A stretch of DNA of 64,000 bases from Fulvivirga ulvae (GTDB lineage: Bacteria > Bacteroidota > Bacteroidia > Cytophagales > Cyclobacteriaceae), in NCBI RefSeq assembly GCF_021389975.1, contig NZ_CP089981.1, positions 6,597,501 to 6,661,500 on the forward strand, in the 5' to 3' direction. Positions 54,401-62,252 of this stretch are shown here, one piece after another. Each line of letters begins with the position of its first letter. The first letter of the stretch is position 1. The translations under genes and the position numbers were made by a program. A model generated the notes under the pieces. It was not told where the DNA came from, did no database searches, and saw only the letters and a program-made list of their open reading frames with translations.

Positions 54401-56031
54401 GTGAGTTGCTCTCCATCAAAGGCAACGGCCACTTTATCGGGATGTGAAGCCACTTGCTCGTCAAACAGGTCAAGTACGGTTTTGCTTCGGTCATACTCAA
54501 CATCCGTATCATTAAATGCTGTCAGGATCTGCTCTCTTTCAGCTGCTGAAAGCACATCTATATCCTTAAGTTTGATATCCTCGTTGCCAATGATGGCAGC
54601 AACGACCTGATGGAAGTAGTTGGCAAACCGCTCTACAGTCTCTTTTTTGAACAAATCGGTTGAGTAGTTAAAACTCATTCTGACCTGCTCTCCTGCATCA
54701 ACATACAGCGTAAGATCAAACTGCGATACTTCGCGCTCTAATTCAAAGGGCTTTAGCGTTAGGCCTGGGATTTTAAATTCGTTCTTTTCATAGTTTTGAA
54801 AAACAAACCGGATATCATAAAGCGGGTTACGCCCTGAATCTCTTTTTACCTTTAATACATCAACCAGTTCCTCATATTGGTAATCCTGATTTTCAAAGCA
54901 TTCGAGGGTCTTTTCTTTAACTTCTTTCAGAAATTCTCGGAAGGCCAATGTTCCTTTAGGGAAGCTTCTTAAGGTTAGGGTATTCAGAAATATTCCAATC
55001 ATATTTCTAAGCTCAGCATGCTTTCTGCCCGCCGTGGGTGTACCGATCACGATATCTTCCTGGTTGCTTACTTTGCTGAGGAATACCTTGAAGATGGATA
55101 AGATGACCATAAACATGGTTGCTCCTTCTTTGTCCCCGATAGCCTTTAACTTTTGGGTCTCTTCCGGGGTAAGCTCAAACTGAACTGTGCTTCCTTTAAA
55201 GCTTTTGACCTTTGGTCTTGAGAAATCATAAGGCAAGTCCAAAGCAGATGTTTCTTCGGCAAATTCCTTTAACCAAAAATCTTTCTGGTTGGCAGTATCT
55301 ACTCGCTGCTCCTCGCCCAAAAGCCACTCTGCATAATCTTTATACTGCAAATGAAGCTCCGAGATCTGCTCTTCATTATACAGAGCCATAAAGTCATTGA
55401 GTAATATTTCCTGCGACACTCCATCCGTGATGATGTGGTGAATATCCACCATAAGGATATGTTCTTCAGGAGCTGTTTCGATCAGTCCGATCCTGATCAA
55501 AGGTCCTTTGCTCAGATCAAACGGGCGGATAAACTTTGATATTACCGACTTAGCCTCCTCTTCTGTAGCCTTGAAATGCTCCATTGAAAGGTCAATGTGT
55601 TGAGCAATTTTCTGGAAAGGCTGTTTGTTGACGACTTCAAATGTAGTGCGAAGAGTTTCATGACGATCTGCGAGTTGGTTAAAGGCTCGCTCGAGACGCA
55701 CTTTATCTAAGGCTCCTTCTAACCTGACAACCTGCGGCATATTGTAGGCCGTGGAGTTGCTGTCTAACTCATAAAGAAAATATAACCGCTTCTGGGCCGG
55801 AGAAAGTGGGTAACTGCTCTTTTCCACAGCCTTTTCGATGGTGCTGAAGCCCTGTTTCTGGTTGATGCTCTTGAAAAAAGCAAGGATCTCAGTCTTGCGT
55901 TCCTTCAACTCCGCAATAATTGCAGGGGTCAGGTTCTTTTTTTGTCCTTGAATTTTCAACTCGTCGCCCTCAACTACCAGGCTGATCTTATGGTTTTTTC
56001 GCAGGTTGGTTATGTATTCGTCAATTTTCAT
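51433..56031 (-). CDS. NRPS, docking-C-A-T-C, Asp-activating
   Basis: The 1532-residue synthetase opens with a TubC-type docking region (about 1-55; MKIDEYITNLRKNHKISLVVEGDEL), then C (about 70-500, HHIITDG), A (about 520-1000), T (about 1020-1090, LGGNSI) and a second C (about 1105-1532, HHIICDG). The A-domain pocket reads DLTKLGHIGK, nine of ten residues as in the known Asp code (DLTKVGHIGK), so Asp is well supported. The terminal C domain should join the growing chain to the residue of the A-T-C protein. This module is the likely site of the SyrP-like hydroxylase, racemase and asparagine-synthetase chemistry. Confidence 0.95.
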   Translation of the reverse strand: MKIDEYITNLRKNHKISLVVEGDELKIQGQKKNLTPAIIAELKERKTEILAFFKSINQKQGFSTIEKAVEKSSYPLSPAQKRLYFLYELDSNSTAYNMPQVVRLEGALDKVRLERAFNQLADRHETLRTTFEVVNKQPFQKIAQHIDLSMEHFKATEEEAKSVISKFIRPFDLSKGPLIRIGLIETAPEEHILMVDIHHIITDGVSQEILLNDFMALYNEEQISELHLQYKDYAEWLLGEEQRVDTANQKDFWLKEFAEETSALDLPYDFSRPKVKSFKGSTVQFELTPEETQKLKAIGDKEGATMFMVILSIFKVFLSKVSNQEDIVIGTPTAGRKHAELRNMIGIFLNTLTLRSFPKGTLAFREFLKEVKEKTLECFENQDYQYEELVDVLKVKRDSGRNPLYDIRFVFQNYEKNEFKIPGLTLKPFELEREVSQFDLTLYVDAGEQVRMSFNYSTDLFKKETVERFANYFHQVVAAIIGNEDIKLKDIDVLSAAEREQILTAFNDTDVEYDRSKTVLDLFDEQVASHPDKVAVAFDGEQLTYKQLDERSNDLASQIGEGQELVALYSDPSLEMIIGIFGILKSGAGFLPLDANQNPNRQSLILKESGCGKLVTREPLESKLDFSGEKVIVDSKADMAGEAAKPAPRKQGLTYVVYTSGSTGKPKGVKISDQNLVNYVTWFKQATQLTANDKSLLTSSYAFDLGYTSTFPALLCGGELHLIPETTYQSPDQLLDYIQSHQITYLKVTPSLFSTFSGVVDNKPGALNSLKHILLGGEAIRTEEVQKVSKAYGQIQFINHYGPTETTIGAVAEKIVNWQEFAGQPVIGRPINNTKLYILDQHGSVLPVGVAGELYIAGDGVSNGYLNAEELTQERFVNSPLTTTTLYRTGDKARWLANGKVQFLGRIDDQVKIRGYRVELGEIEKQLTSHDNISDVVVVARTNNDEKQLVAYYVSAETIDQATLKDRLSAVLPDYMVPVHYVWLSELPLTPNGKLNRKALPDPEVSTGGLVRPENDQQRILVDIWASLLAIEESQIGIDSDFFDLGGNSINAIKLNYIIQQKFAVQLHMRQIFDCPTIEKLSELIEKTQVSQAEDIKRIADQEYYPTSSAQERLYIEHSRDKEDLTYNVANVYRIIGDIDVDKLKSVFQKLTDRHESLRTGFFQTDEGNIVQKINESVAFELIMPDPAKYHSIEEVMDDFVRPFDLSTCPLMRCGLFMHPELGNFLLLDIHHIICDGISKNILMTDFKRLYKGEELSPLKIRYVDYAYWQKHVTNSIVKQKEYWLDKLSEKAPALEMPMLKERDASSGNEATFEEMSLSGDLYAKIKKFTASANTSDFMFMLSVYYLLLSKISGNTDIVIGTDVVGRTHSKLKDIVGTFVNLLPLRVQVDQKLTFSQFLDEVRGCVLEAFDNQDFQYDQMIAALNEKGIQQTNLFDVHFALVNYHDESVTLDELKFEPVEVKWAESSHFEFKIHAIDEKDRFLVHFIYNTEYYDKDTIQLLMKYFNNILQVVLNDTDIMLGDVEMQDALDYA

Positions 56032-56078
56032 CTTAAATCAGTTTTATGAGTACACTCATCAGCTTTTATCTTGTTTTC

Positions 56079-59000
56079 TTAAATGGACATCTCCAGAATT
56101 TCCTCGGAGGTATCCGTGTTTATATTGATCTGTTTTGCAGTAATGATATAGTCAGACAGGCTTACAATGTCCTGCTTTGTAAATAGCTCTTTTAGCGGTA
56201 TCTCCAGATCAAACACCTTCTGAATCTCAGCTACCAGCTCTGTTGCTTTTAATGAATTACCTCCCAACTCAAAGAAGCTACGGGTTACGCTGATGGTTTC
56301 AGTATTGGCTTTCAACACTTCCGACCAGATGTCAACCAGTTGTTCTTCTATTTCGTTTGATGGCCCTACATACTCCGTACTGCTCACCAGCTCCGGGGCG
56401 GGCAAAGACTTCCGGTCTATCTTCCCATTCGGAGTAAGCGGAAATTTGTCCAAATGCATGAAGTAAGAAGGGATCATGTAATCGGGCAGGCTTTGCGAAA
56501 GGTGGGCACGAAGATCAGCCGGCTCTATCATCGAAGCCGAAACATAGTAGGCTACCAGTATCTGCTCGCCAGTGTTTCCATGTGTGTAAACGACTGCTTC
56601 CTGTACCTCTTCATGGGTCAGTAGCTGGCTCTCTATTTCACCCGGCTCGATACGATAGCCTCGTATCTTCATCTGGTTGTCCATTCTGCCCAGGTATTCA
56701 ATGGCGCCGTTGGGCAGCCATCTTGCCGAGTCTCCGGTGCGGTAGAAGCGCCCGCTTACTCCGGCAGGGTCACTCACAAAACGCTCTTCGGTTAAGGTCT
56801 TATTTTGCCAATAGCCCCGCCCTACTCCTTTGCCACCGATGTAAAGTTCTCCGGCAATACCGACAGGCTGAAGCTGTCCTTCTTCTCCAACGATCAGCAT
56901 CGTGGTATTGGCTATCGGTGTACCGATATCTATTCGTTCTGCTTCGGTTAGTTCCTGAACCGATGACCATACCGTGGTCTCGGTGGGACCGTACATGTTA
57001 AAAATCCTGCCCTCATATAGGCCGTGCAGGGTCTGAAGCAAATCCGCAGGGAAGCCTTCTCCTCCTACCATCAGAGTATCTATGTTTTGCAGGGCTTCCG
57101 CTGCATGGCTGGAAGATAGTAACATCTTCAGGTGCGATGGGGTGATTTGCATCTTGTTGATGCCTCCTGTGCTTATCAGTTTACAAAGTGCATCGGGATC
57201 TTTCTGGTCACTTTTACCTGCCAGCACAACCTCGTGCCCTTGAAGTAATGGCAACAAACTTTCCAGTACGAAAATATCAAATGAGATCGTGGTCAGACAG
57301 AGCATGCGTGAGCCTTCCTCCATTGGGATGCGGGCAGCTATACCCTCTACAAAGTTGATCACATTGCGGTGCTCGATCATCACGCCTTTTGGCCGTCCGG
57401 TAGAGCCGGAGGTGTAAATCATATATGCCAGGTGTGATGGTGATATCGATACACCGGGGTTAGCTGTATTTTCTTCTGATATTGAGGCTGAGGTAACGTC
57501 TATGGTTTGTCGTTGCTCTCCAAATTGGTTGGCTCTTTTTTCCAGATCTGCATCAGTCAGCATCAGACTCAGGCCGCTGTCTTTCACGATGTAGTCTATG
57601 CGGTCCTCCGGGTAGTCCGGGTCTATAGGCACATAGGTGCACCCGGCTTTTAATGCGCCAAGGATACTGATGAAAAGGGCTTCGGTACGAGGCAGCATAA
57701 TCCCTACGACAGCTTCAGCCGGAAGGTCCTTTTTGAATATGCTGTTCGCTAGCTGGTTACTCCTGACGTTCAGTTCTTCATAGGTCAGGCTCTTCCCACC
57801 ATAGGTCAGCGCTATGGCTTCCTTATTTTCAGCTACCTGTGCTTCAAAAGCGGTAACGATATTGCGGCTTTCATCAAAAGTAAGTCCAGTATCGTTAAAG
57901 TCGGTCAATATCAAACCTCTCTCTTCTTCGGTGATCAGATCGATATCCGACAACCTGATGTTGACATCGGCCACAATTGTAGAGATGATCTGATTAAAAT
58001 AGCTTATAAATCGCTCTATGGTTTCTTCTTTGAACAAGGCCGTGCAGTACTCGAAACTTAATAAAAGTGAGTCTCTTTTGTCTACAGCAAACAGGGTTAT
58101 GTCAAACTGGGAGAGTACTTGTCCTTTATCATAGGGGCGAAGAACTAAACCTGATATTTCGTGTTCCGAGGCCTGATCTGTCCGGTAGGAGAACATCACA
58201 TCGAACAGTGGGTTATGACTTGTATCTCTGGTCAGGTGCAGTTCGTCTATTAGCTCCTCATATGGATAGGACTGATGATCAAAGCTGGCCAAGGTTCTAT
58301 CTCTTACCGCTGTCAGGAACTCTTTAAAACTCAGGTCTCCCTGTGGGGTGTTCCTAAGCGGAAGTGTATTGACGAACATCCCGATAACCCTTTCCACATC
58401 ACTGTGCTGTCTGCCTGCGGTTGGTGTACCCACTACTACATCGGTCTGGTTGCTTAGTTTGGCCAGCAACACATTATACACTGCCAACAACATCATATAC
58501 ATGGTAGTACCTGACTGATCGGCAATAGTTTTTAACTGTCCTGTAACATGGGGGTCAAGTTCAAAGTTGGCTACAGCTCCTTCGAAGCTTTTTATCACCG
58601 GCCTTTGAAAATCTTCGGGTAAGTTGACAGGGTGAACTTCCTCCTGGTACTGCTTCAGCCAAAACTCTTTGTGAAGCATGGCCTGTTCTTGTTGTTCGTC
58701 ACTTTGCTGCCACTCAGCATAGTCTTTATACTGTAACTGTGGTTGCGGCAGATTAGCTCCATTGTAAAGCTTCATGAAATCTTCGATCAGGATGCTAAAG
58801 GACACACCATCTGAAACCAGATGATGGATATCAACCATCAAAATATGTTTCTCCTGTCCTGTCTTGATCAATCCCACTCTGAACAATGGCTCCTGACCAA
58901 GGTCAAACGGACGAACAAACGCTTCGATTATCGATGCAACACCTGCTTCATCGCTTTCGAAATACTCAACTTCAATATCTACGTTATCACTTATCTTCTG

Positions 59001-62000
59001 AACGGGCTGCCCATTGACAACTTCCACGAAAGTGCGCAGGCTTTCATGTCTCCAGGCCAACCTGTTAAACGTATAGGTGAGCTGATCCCGATCCACTTCA
59101 CCCTGCACTTCAAATGCCTGGGGTAAATTGTACGCCAGCGATTCACTATCAAACTTATGAAGGAAGTACAGTCGTTTTTGCGCAGAGGAAAGTGCGTAAC
59201 CTTCCTTTTCAATGGCACGAGGTATCGGTCTGTAATTGTGCGTACCTCCTTCCGGTTGGTTGCGTCTTGTGTCATCAATTAATTGGCTCAACCGGGCTAC
59301 GGTTGGATGCTGAAAGAAATCGTTTAGCCTGATCTCTACATTCAGTACCTGATGAATGCGACCTGTCATGGTCAGAGCTTTAAGCGAGTCCCCTCCTATT
59401 TCAAAGAAATCATCCTCTACGTCTATATCTGATTTTCCAAAAAAGTTACACCACAAAGTCAGCACTTCCTTTTCTGTTGGTGTGAGTGTATGGTGTTCAA
59501 TGTCACTGTTAACTTCTACCGGCTCAGGGTCAAAACTGCTAAAATCACCTCCCTGATTCAGTTTAGTGATCATCTCATAGGCATCAACGGCCACCGGGTA
59601 CTTGACTTTGTCAAAGGCATAAGGAGGCAATGATACTTTCAGCCTCAATTCCTTTTCATAGAAAACTCCCCAATCCGGAGCTATACCATTTTTCCACAGC
59701 TCACCCAGGCCTTCAAACAGGTATGCCGTATCATGGCAATCCTCTTTAGGTGAACGCACAAGGTTAACCACCTTATGGTGTTTCTTACGGTTCTGATTTG
59801 ACCGCACAAAGGTACCCAAGGCGTTACCGGGACCTATCTCAAGAAAGCAGGTATCTTCTCTTTTCAATAACCCATCGATACCCATTGAGAAGTTCACGGT
59901 ATACCTGAGGTGGTCCAGCCAGTACTGTGCGGACGAAATTTCTTTATGTGCGGCTTTCGCTCCTGTGAGGTTAGATATGAATGGAATTTGTGGCTCACTG
60001 ATAACTACTTTATCCAATTCAACGCTATACGCTTCGAGCATTGGGTCCATCATGTAGGAATGAAATGCATGAGAAGTATGGATACTCCTGTTTTTATATC
60101 CTAAAGCATTTAGTCTGGTAGCAAAGTTTTCAATAGCATCGGCAGTACCTGACACTACACATAATTCGGAGCTGTTAACGCCTGCCAGTGATATATTTTT
60201 GTGCTCATCAATGAGCGGTTTCAATGTTTTCTCATCAATGGAGATACTCAACATAACGCCGGCCTGCATTTTTTGCATCAACTCTCCTCGCTTTACGACC
60301 AGACTCAAGGCATCTTCCAGGGTGAATACTCCGCTGAGGCAGGCTGCCACATATTCACCTATGCTATGACCGATCATTACATCAGGTTTAATTCCCCACC
60401 TGATCAATAATTTAGCTAATGCATATTCCGTAATGAAGAGTATCGGCTGAGCATATTCTGTGTTATTGATTTCCTGTGCTGTATCAGCTCCAAAAAGAAT
60501 AGCTTTCAGGTCTTTTCCGAATTTGTTATGGATCAGATCAAAGCAGGTATTTGCTTCGGTCTTAAAGTACTCTTCAGCTTCATACAAGCCTTTGCACATG
60601 TTGGCATATTGTGACCCCTGCCCTGAAAACATGAATACCAGGTTGCTTTGAGGCTTATTTATCAATGAGGTTGTGCCTGTATTTGAAGTGAGCTGGTTTA
60701 CCGCATCCTCTGCACCATCACAAACAAATGCCTGCCGGTGCTCGAAGTAGTTACGTCCTGTCTGTAAAGTATAGGCAATGTCGGCGAGTTTAATTTCTCC
60801 ATTTTCACGGATATAACCTGCCAGATTTTCAATATTACGATTCAACGCTTCCGGGGTCTTACCGGAAATCAAAAGCAATTGATGGCTCCTGCTCTGAGAT
60901 GATTCCTCTCTTTCGGGAGCCTCTTCCAGGATCACATGAGCATTGGTGCCGCCAATCCCAAACGAACTCACTCCTGCTCTTAAGGGATACTTTTCACTTT
61001 TCCATTCTTTTAAACCTGTGTTGATATAAAAGGGGCTGCCAGTAAAGTCAATTTTAGGGTTGGGCTTGTTATAATTTAGTGTAGGAGGAATCTGTTTGTT
61101 TTTCAAAGCAAGTGCCACTTTGATCAGACCGGAAGCTCCTGCTGCTGCATCTAAATGACCGAAGTTGGACTTAACCGAACCAATGGCACAGTATTGATCT
61201 TTACTTTTTCCGAAGGTTCTGTTTAAGGCTTCAATTTCAACGGGATCTCCCAATTCGGTTGCCGTGCCATGAGCTTCTATCAGGCTAATGCTTTCAGGCT
61301 CTACTTTAGCCCATTTTTGTGCTCTCATGATCGCCTCGGTCTGGCCGTCAACGGAAGGGGCTGTATAACCGACCTTTTGTCTGCCATCGTTGTTTATACC
61401 ACTGCCTTTGATGATAGCATAGATATTGTCTTTGTCTCTAAGGGCATTTTTCAGGGTTTTCAATACCACAACCGCTGCACCTTCTCCTCCTATAGTACCC
61501 GAAGCCTCCGCATCAAAAGTGCGGCAATGACCGTCTTTGGAGTAAATCATTCCCTCCTGATACTTGTAGCCTTTCTTGAATTTGTTGGTAATGGTGATAC
61601 CCCCGGCTACGGCCACATTACAATCCATCGTCAGCAAACTTTTGCATGCTTCATGAATGGCCACCAGTGATGTGGAGCATGCCGTGTCCATATAAATGGC
61701 GGGACCTCTCAGGTTCAGACAATAGGAGACTCGTGATGACATGAATCGCGGACTGCTCAGTTGGGTGGCTGTAAAAGGATCTACAAGCCCCTTTTGGTTT
61801 ATTAACTGAGAGTATACCTGCCAATTAATATTGGCTGAAGATCCGGCAAACAGGCCTATCTTATTTTTGGTGTCTTCAGGGTTACAGGCGGCATCTTCTA
61901 ATGCCTCCCAAACACACTCGTGAAATAGCCGGGTCTGAGGGTCCATGATCCTGGCCTCATCGGGTCTGTAGTTAAAGAATTGCGCATCGAAATACTCTTT

Positions 62001-62210
62001 GTCTTTCAAGTAAGCACTAGCCTTGACATATGCGGGGTCATTTATATTATCGATATCTTCTCCTGCCTCCCGGAGTTCATCATCTGTAAAAAAGGTTACA
62101 GACTCCACCCCATCTCTCAGGTTTGCCCAAAAGTCGTCAATATTATTAGCGCCCGGAAACCTTCCTGACATGCCTATGATTGCGATCTCTAATCCTGTAT
62201 ACTTTCCCAT
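56079..62210 (-). CDS. Hybrid PKS-NRPS, KS-AT-ACP-C-A-T
   Basis: The 2043-residue protein: ketosynthase (about 8-430) with DTACSTSL, EAHGTATELGDP and NFGHLDAA catalytic motifs; acyltransferase (about 515-830) with GHSIGEYVA and HAFHS, the malonyl-CoA type; ACP (about 915-985, IGGDSLKAL); C (about 1010-1450, HHLVSDG); A (about 1475-1950); T (GGNSLKAT). There is no KR, DH, ER or methyltransferase, so the extender stays a beta-ketone. The A pocket reads DILQMGMVWK, close to the Gly code DILQLGLIWK. It extends the acyl chain from the upstream A-T protein by malonate, then adds Gly. The C-A-T part closely resembles the first A-T of the six-module NRPS. Confidence 0.95.
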   Translation of the reverse strand: MGKYTGLEIAIIGMSGRFPGANNIDDFWANLRDGVESVTFFTDDELREAGEDIDNINDPAYVKASAYLKDKEYFDAQFFNYRPDEARIMDPQTRLFHECVWEALEDAACNPEDTKNKIGLFAGSSANINWQVYSQLINQKGLVDPFTATQLSSPRFMSSRVSYCLNLRGPAIYMDTACSTSLVAIHEACKSLLTMDCNVAVAGGITITNKFKKGYKYQEGMIYSKDGHCRTFDAEASGTIGGEGAAVVVLKTLKNALRDKDNIYAIIKGSGINNDGRQKVGYTAPSVDGQTEAIMRAQKWAKVEPESISLIEAHGTATELGDPVEIEALNRTFGKSKDQYCAIGSVKSNFGHLDAAAGASGLIKVALALKNKQIPPTLNYNKPNPKIDFTGSPFYINTGLKEWKSEKYPLRAGVSSFGIGGTNAHVILEEAPEREESSQSRSHQLLLISGKTPEALNRNIENLAGYIRENGEIKLADIAYTLQTGRNYFEHRQAFVCDGAEDAVNQLTSNTGTTSLINKPQSNLVFMFSGQGSQYANMCKGLYEAEEYFKTEANTCFDLIHNKFGKDLKAILFGADTAQEINNTEYAQPILFITEYALAKLLIRWGIKPDVMIGHSIGEYVAACLSGVFTLEDALSLVVKRGELMQKMQAGVMLSISIDEKTLKPLIDEHKNISLAGVNSSELCVVSGTADAIENFATRLNALGYKNRSIHTSHAFHSYMMDPMLEAYSVELDKVVISEPQIPFISNLTGAKAAHKEISSAQYWLDHLRYTVNFSMGIDGLLKREDTCFLEIGPGNALGTFVRSNQNRKKHHKVVNLVRSPKEDCHDTAYLFEGLGELWKNGIAPDWGVFYEKELRLKVSLPPYAFDKVKYPVAVDAYEMITKLNQGGDFSSFDPEPVEVNSDIEHHTLTPTEKEVLTLWCNFFGKSDIDVEDDFFEIGGDSLKALTMTGRIHQVLNVEIRLNDFFQHPTVARLSQLIDDTRRNQPEGGTHNYRPIPRAIEKEGYALSSAQKRLYFLHKFDSESLAYNLPQAFEVQGEVDRDQLTYTFNRLAWRHESLRTFVEVVNGQPVQKISDNVDIEVEYFESDEAGVASIIEAFVRPFDLGQEPLFRVGLIKTGQEKHILMVDIHHLVSDGVSFSILIEDFMKLYNGANLPQPQLQYKDYAEWQQSDEQQEQAMLHKEFWLKQYQEEVHPVNLPEDFQRPVIKSFEGAVANFELDPHVTGQLKTIADQSGTTMYMMLLAVYNVLLAKLSNQTDVVVGTPTAGRQHSDVERVIGMFVNTLPLRNTPQGDLSFKEFLTAVRDRTLASFDHQSYPYEELIDELHLTRDTSHNPLFDVMFSYRTDQASEHEISGLVLRPYDKGQVLSQFDITLFAVDKRDSLLLSFEYCTALFKEETIERFISYFNQIISTIVADVNIRLSDIDLITEEERGLILTDFNDTGLTFDESRNIVTAFEAQVAENKEAIALTYGGKSLTYEELNVRSNQLANSIFKKDLPAEAVVGIMLPRTEALFISILGALKAGCTYVPIDPDYPEDRIDYIVKDSGLSLMLTDADLEKRANQFGEQRQTIDVTSASISEENTANPGVSISPSHLAYMIYTSGSTGRPKGVMIEHRNVINFVEGIAARIPMEEGSRMLCLTTISFDIFVLESLLPLLQGHEVVLAGKSDQKDPDALCKLISTGGINKMQITPSHLKMLLSSSHAAEALQNIDTLMVGGEGFPADLLQTLHGLYEGRIFNMYGPTETTVWSSVQELTEAERIDIGTPIANTTMLIVGEEGQLQPVGIAGELYIGGKGVGRGYWQNKTLTEERFVSDPAGVSGRFYRTGDSARWLPNGAIEYLGRMDNQMKIRGYRIEPGEIESQLLTHEEVQEAVVYTHGNTGEQILVAYYVSASMIEPADLRAHLSQSLPDYMIPSYFMHLDKFPLTPNGKIDRKSLPAPELVSSTEYVGPSNEIEEQLVDIWSEVLKANTETISVTRSFFELGGNSLKATELVAEIQKVFDLEIPLKELFTKQDIVSLSDYIITAKQININTDTSEEILEMSI

Positions 62211-62252
62211 ATTGTCTATAGTCTAATTCACTGACAGATGCTATCGATCTTA

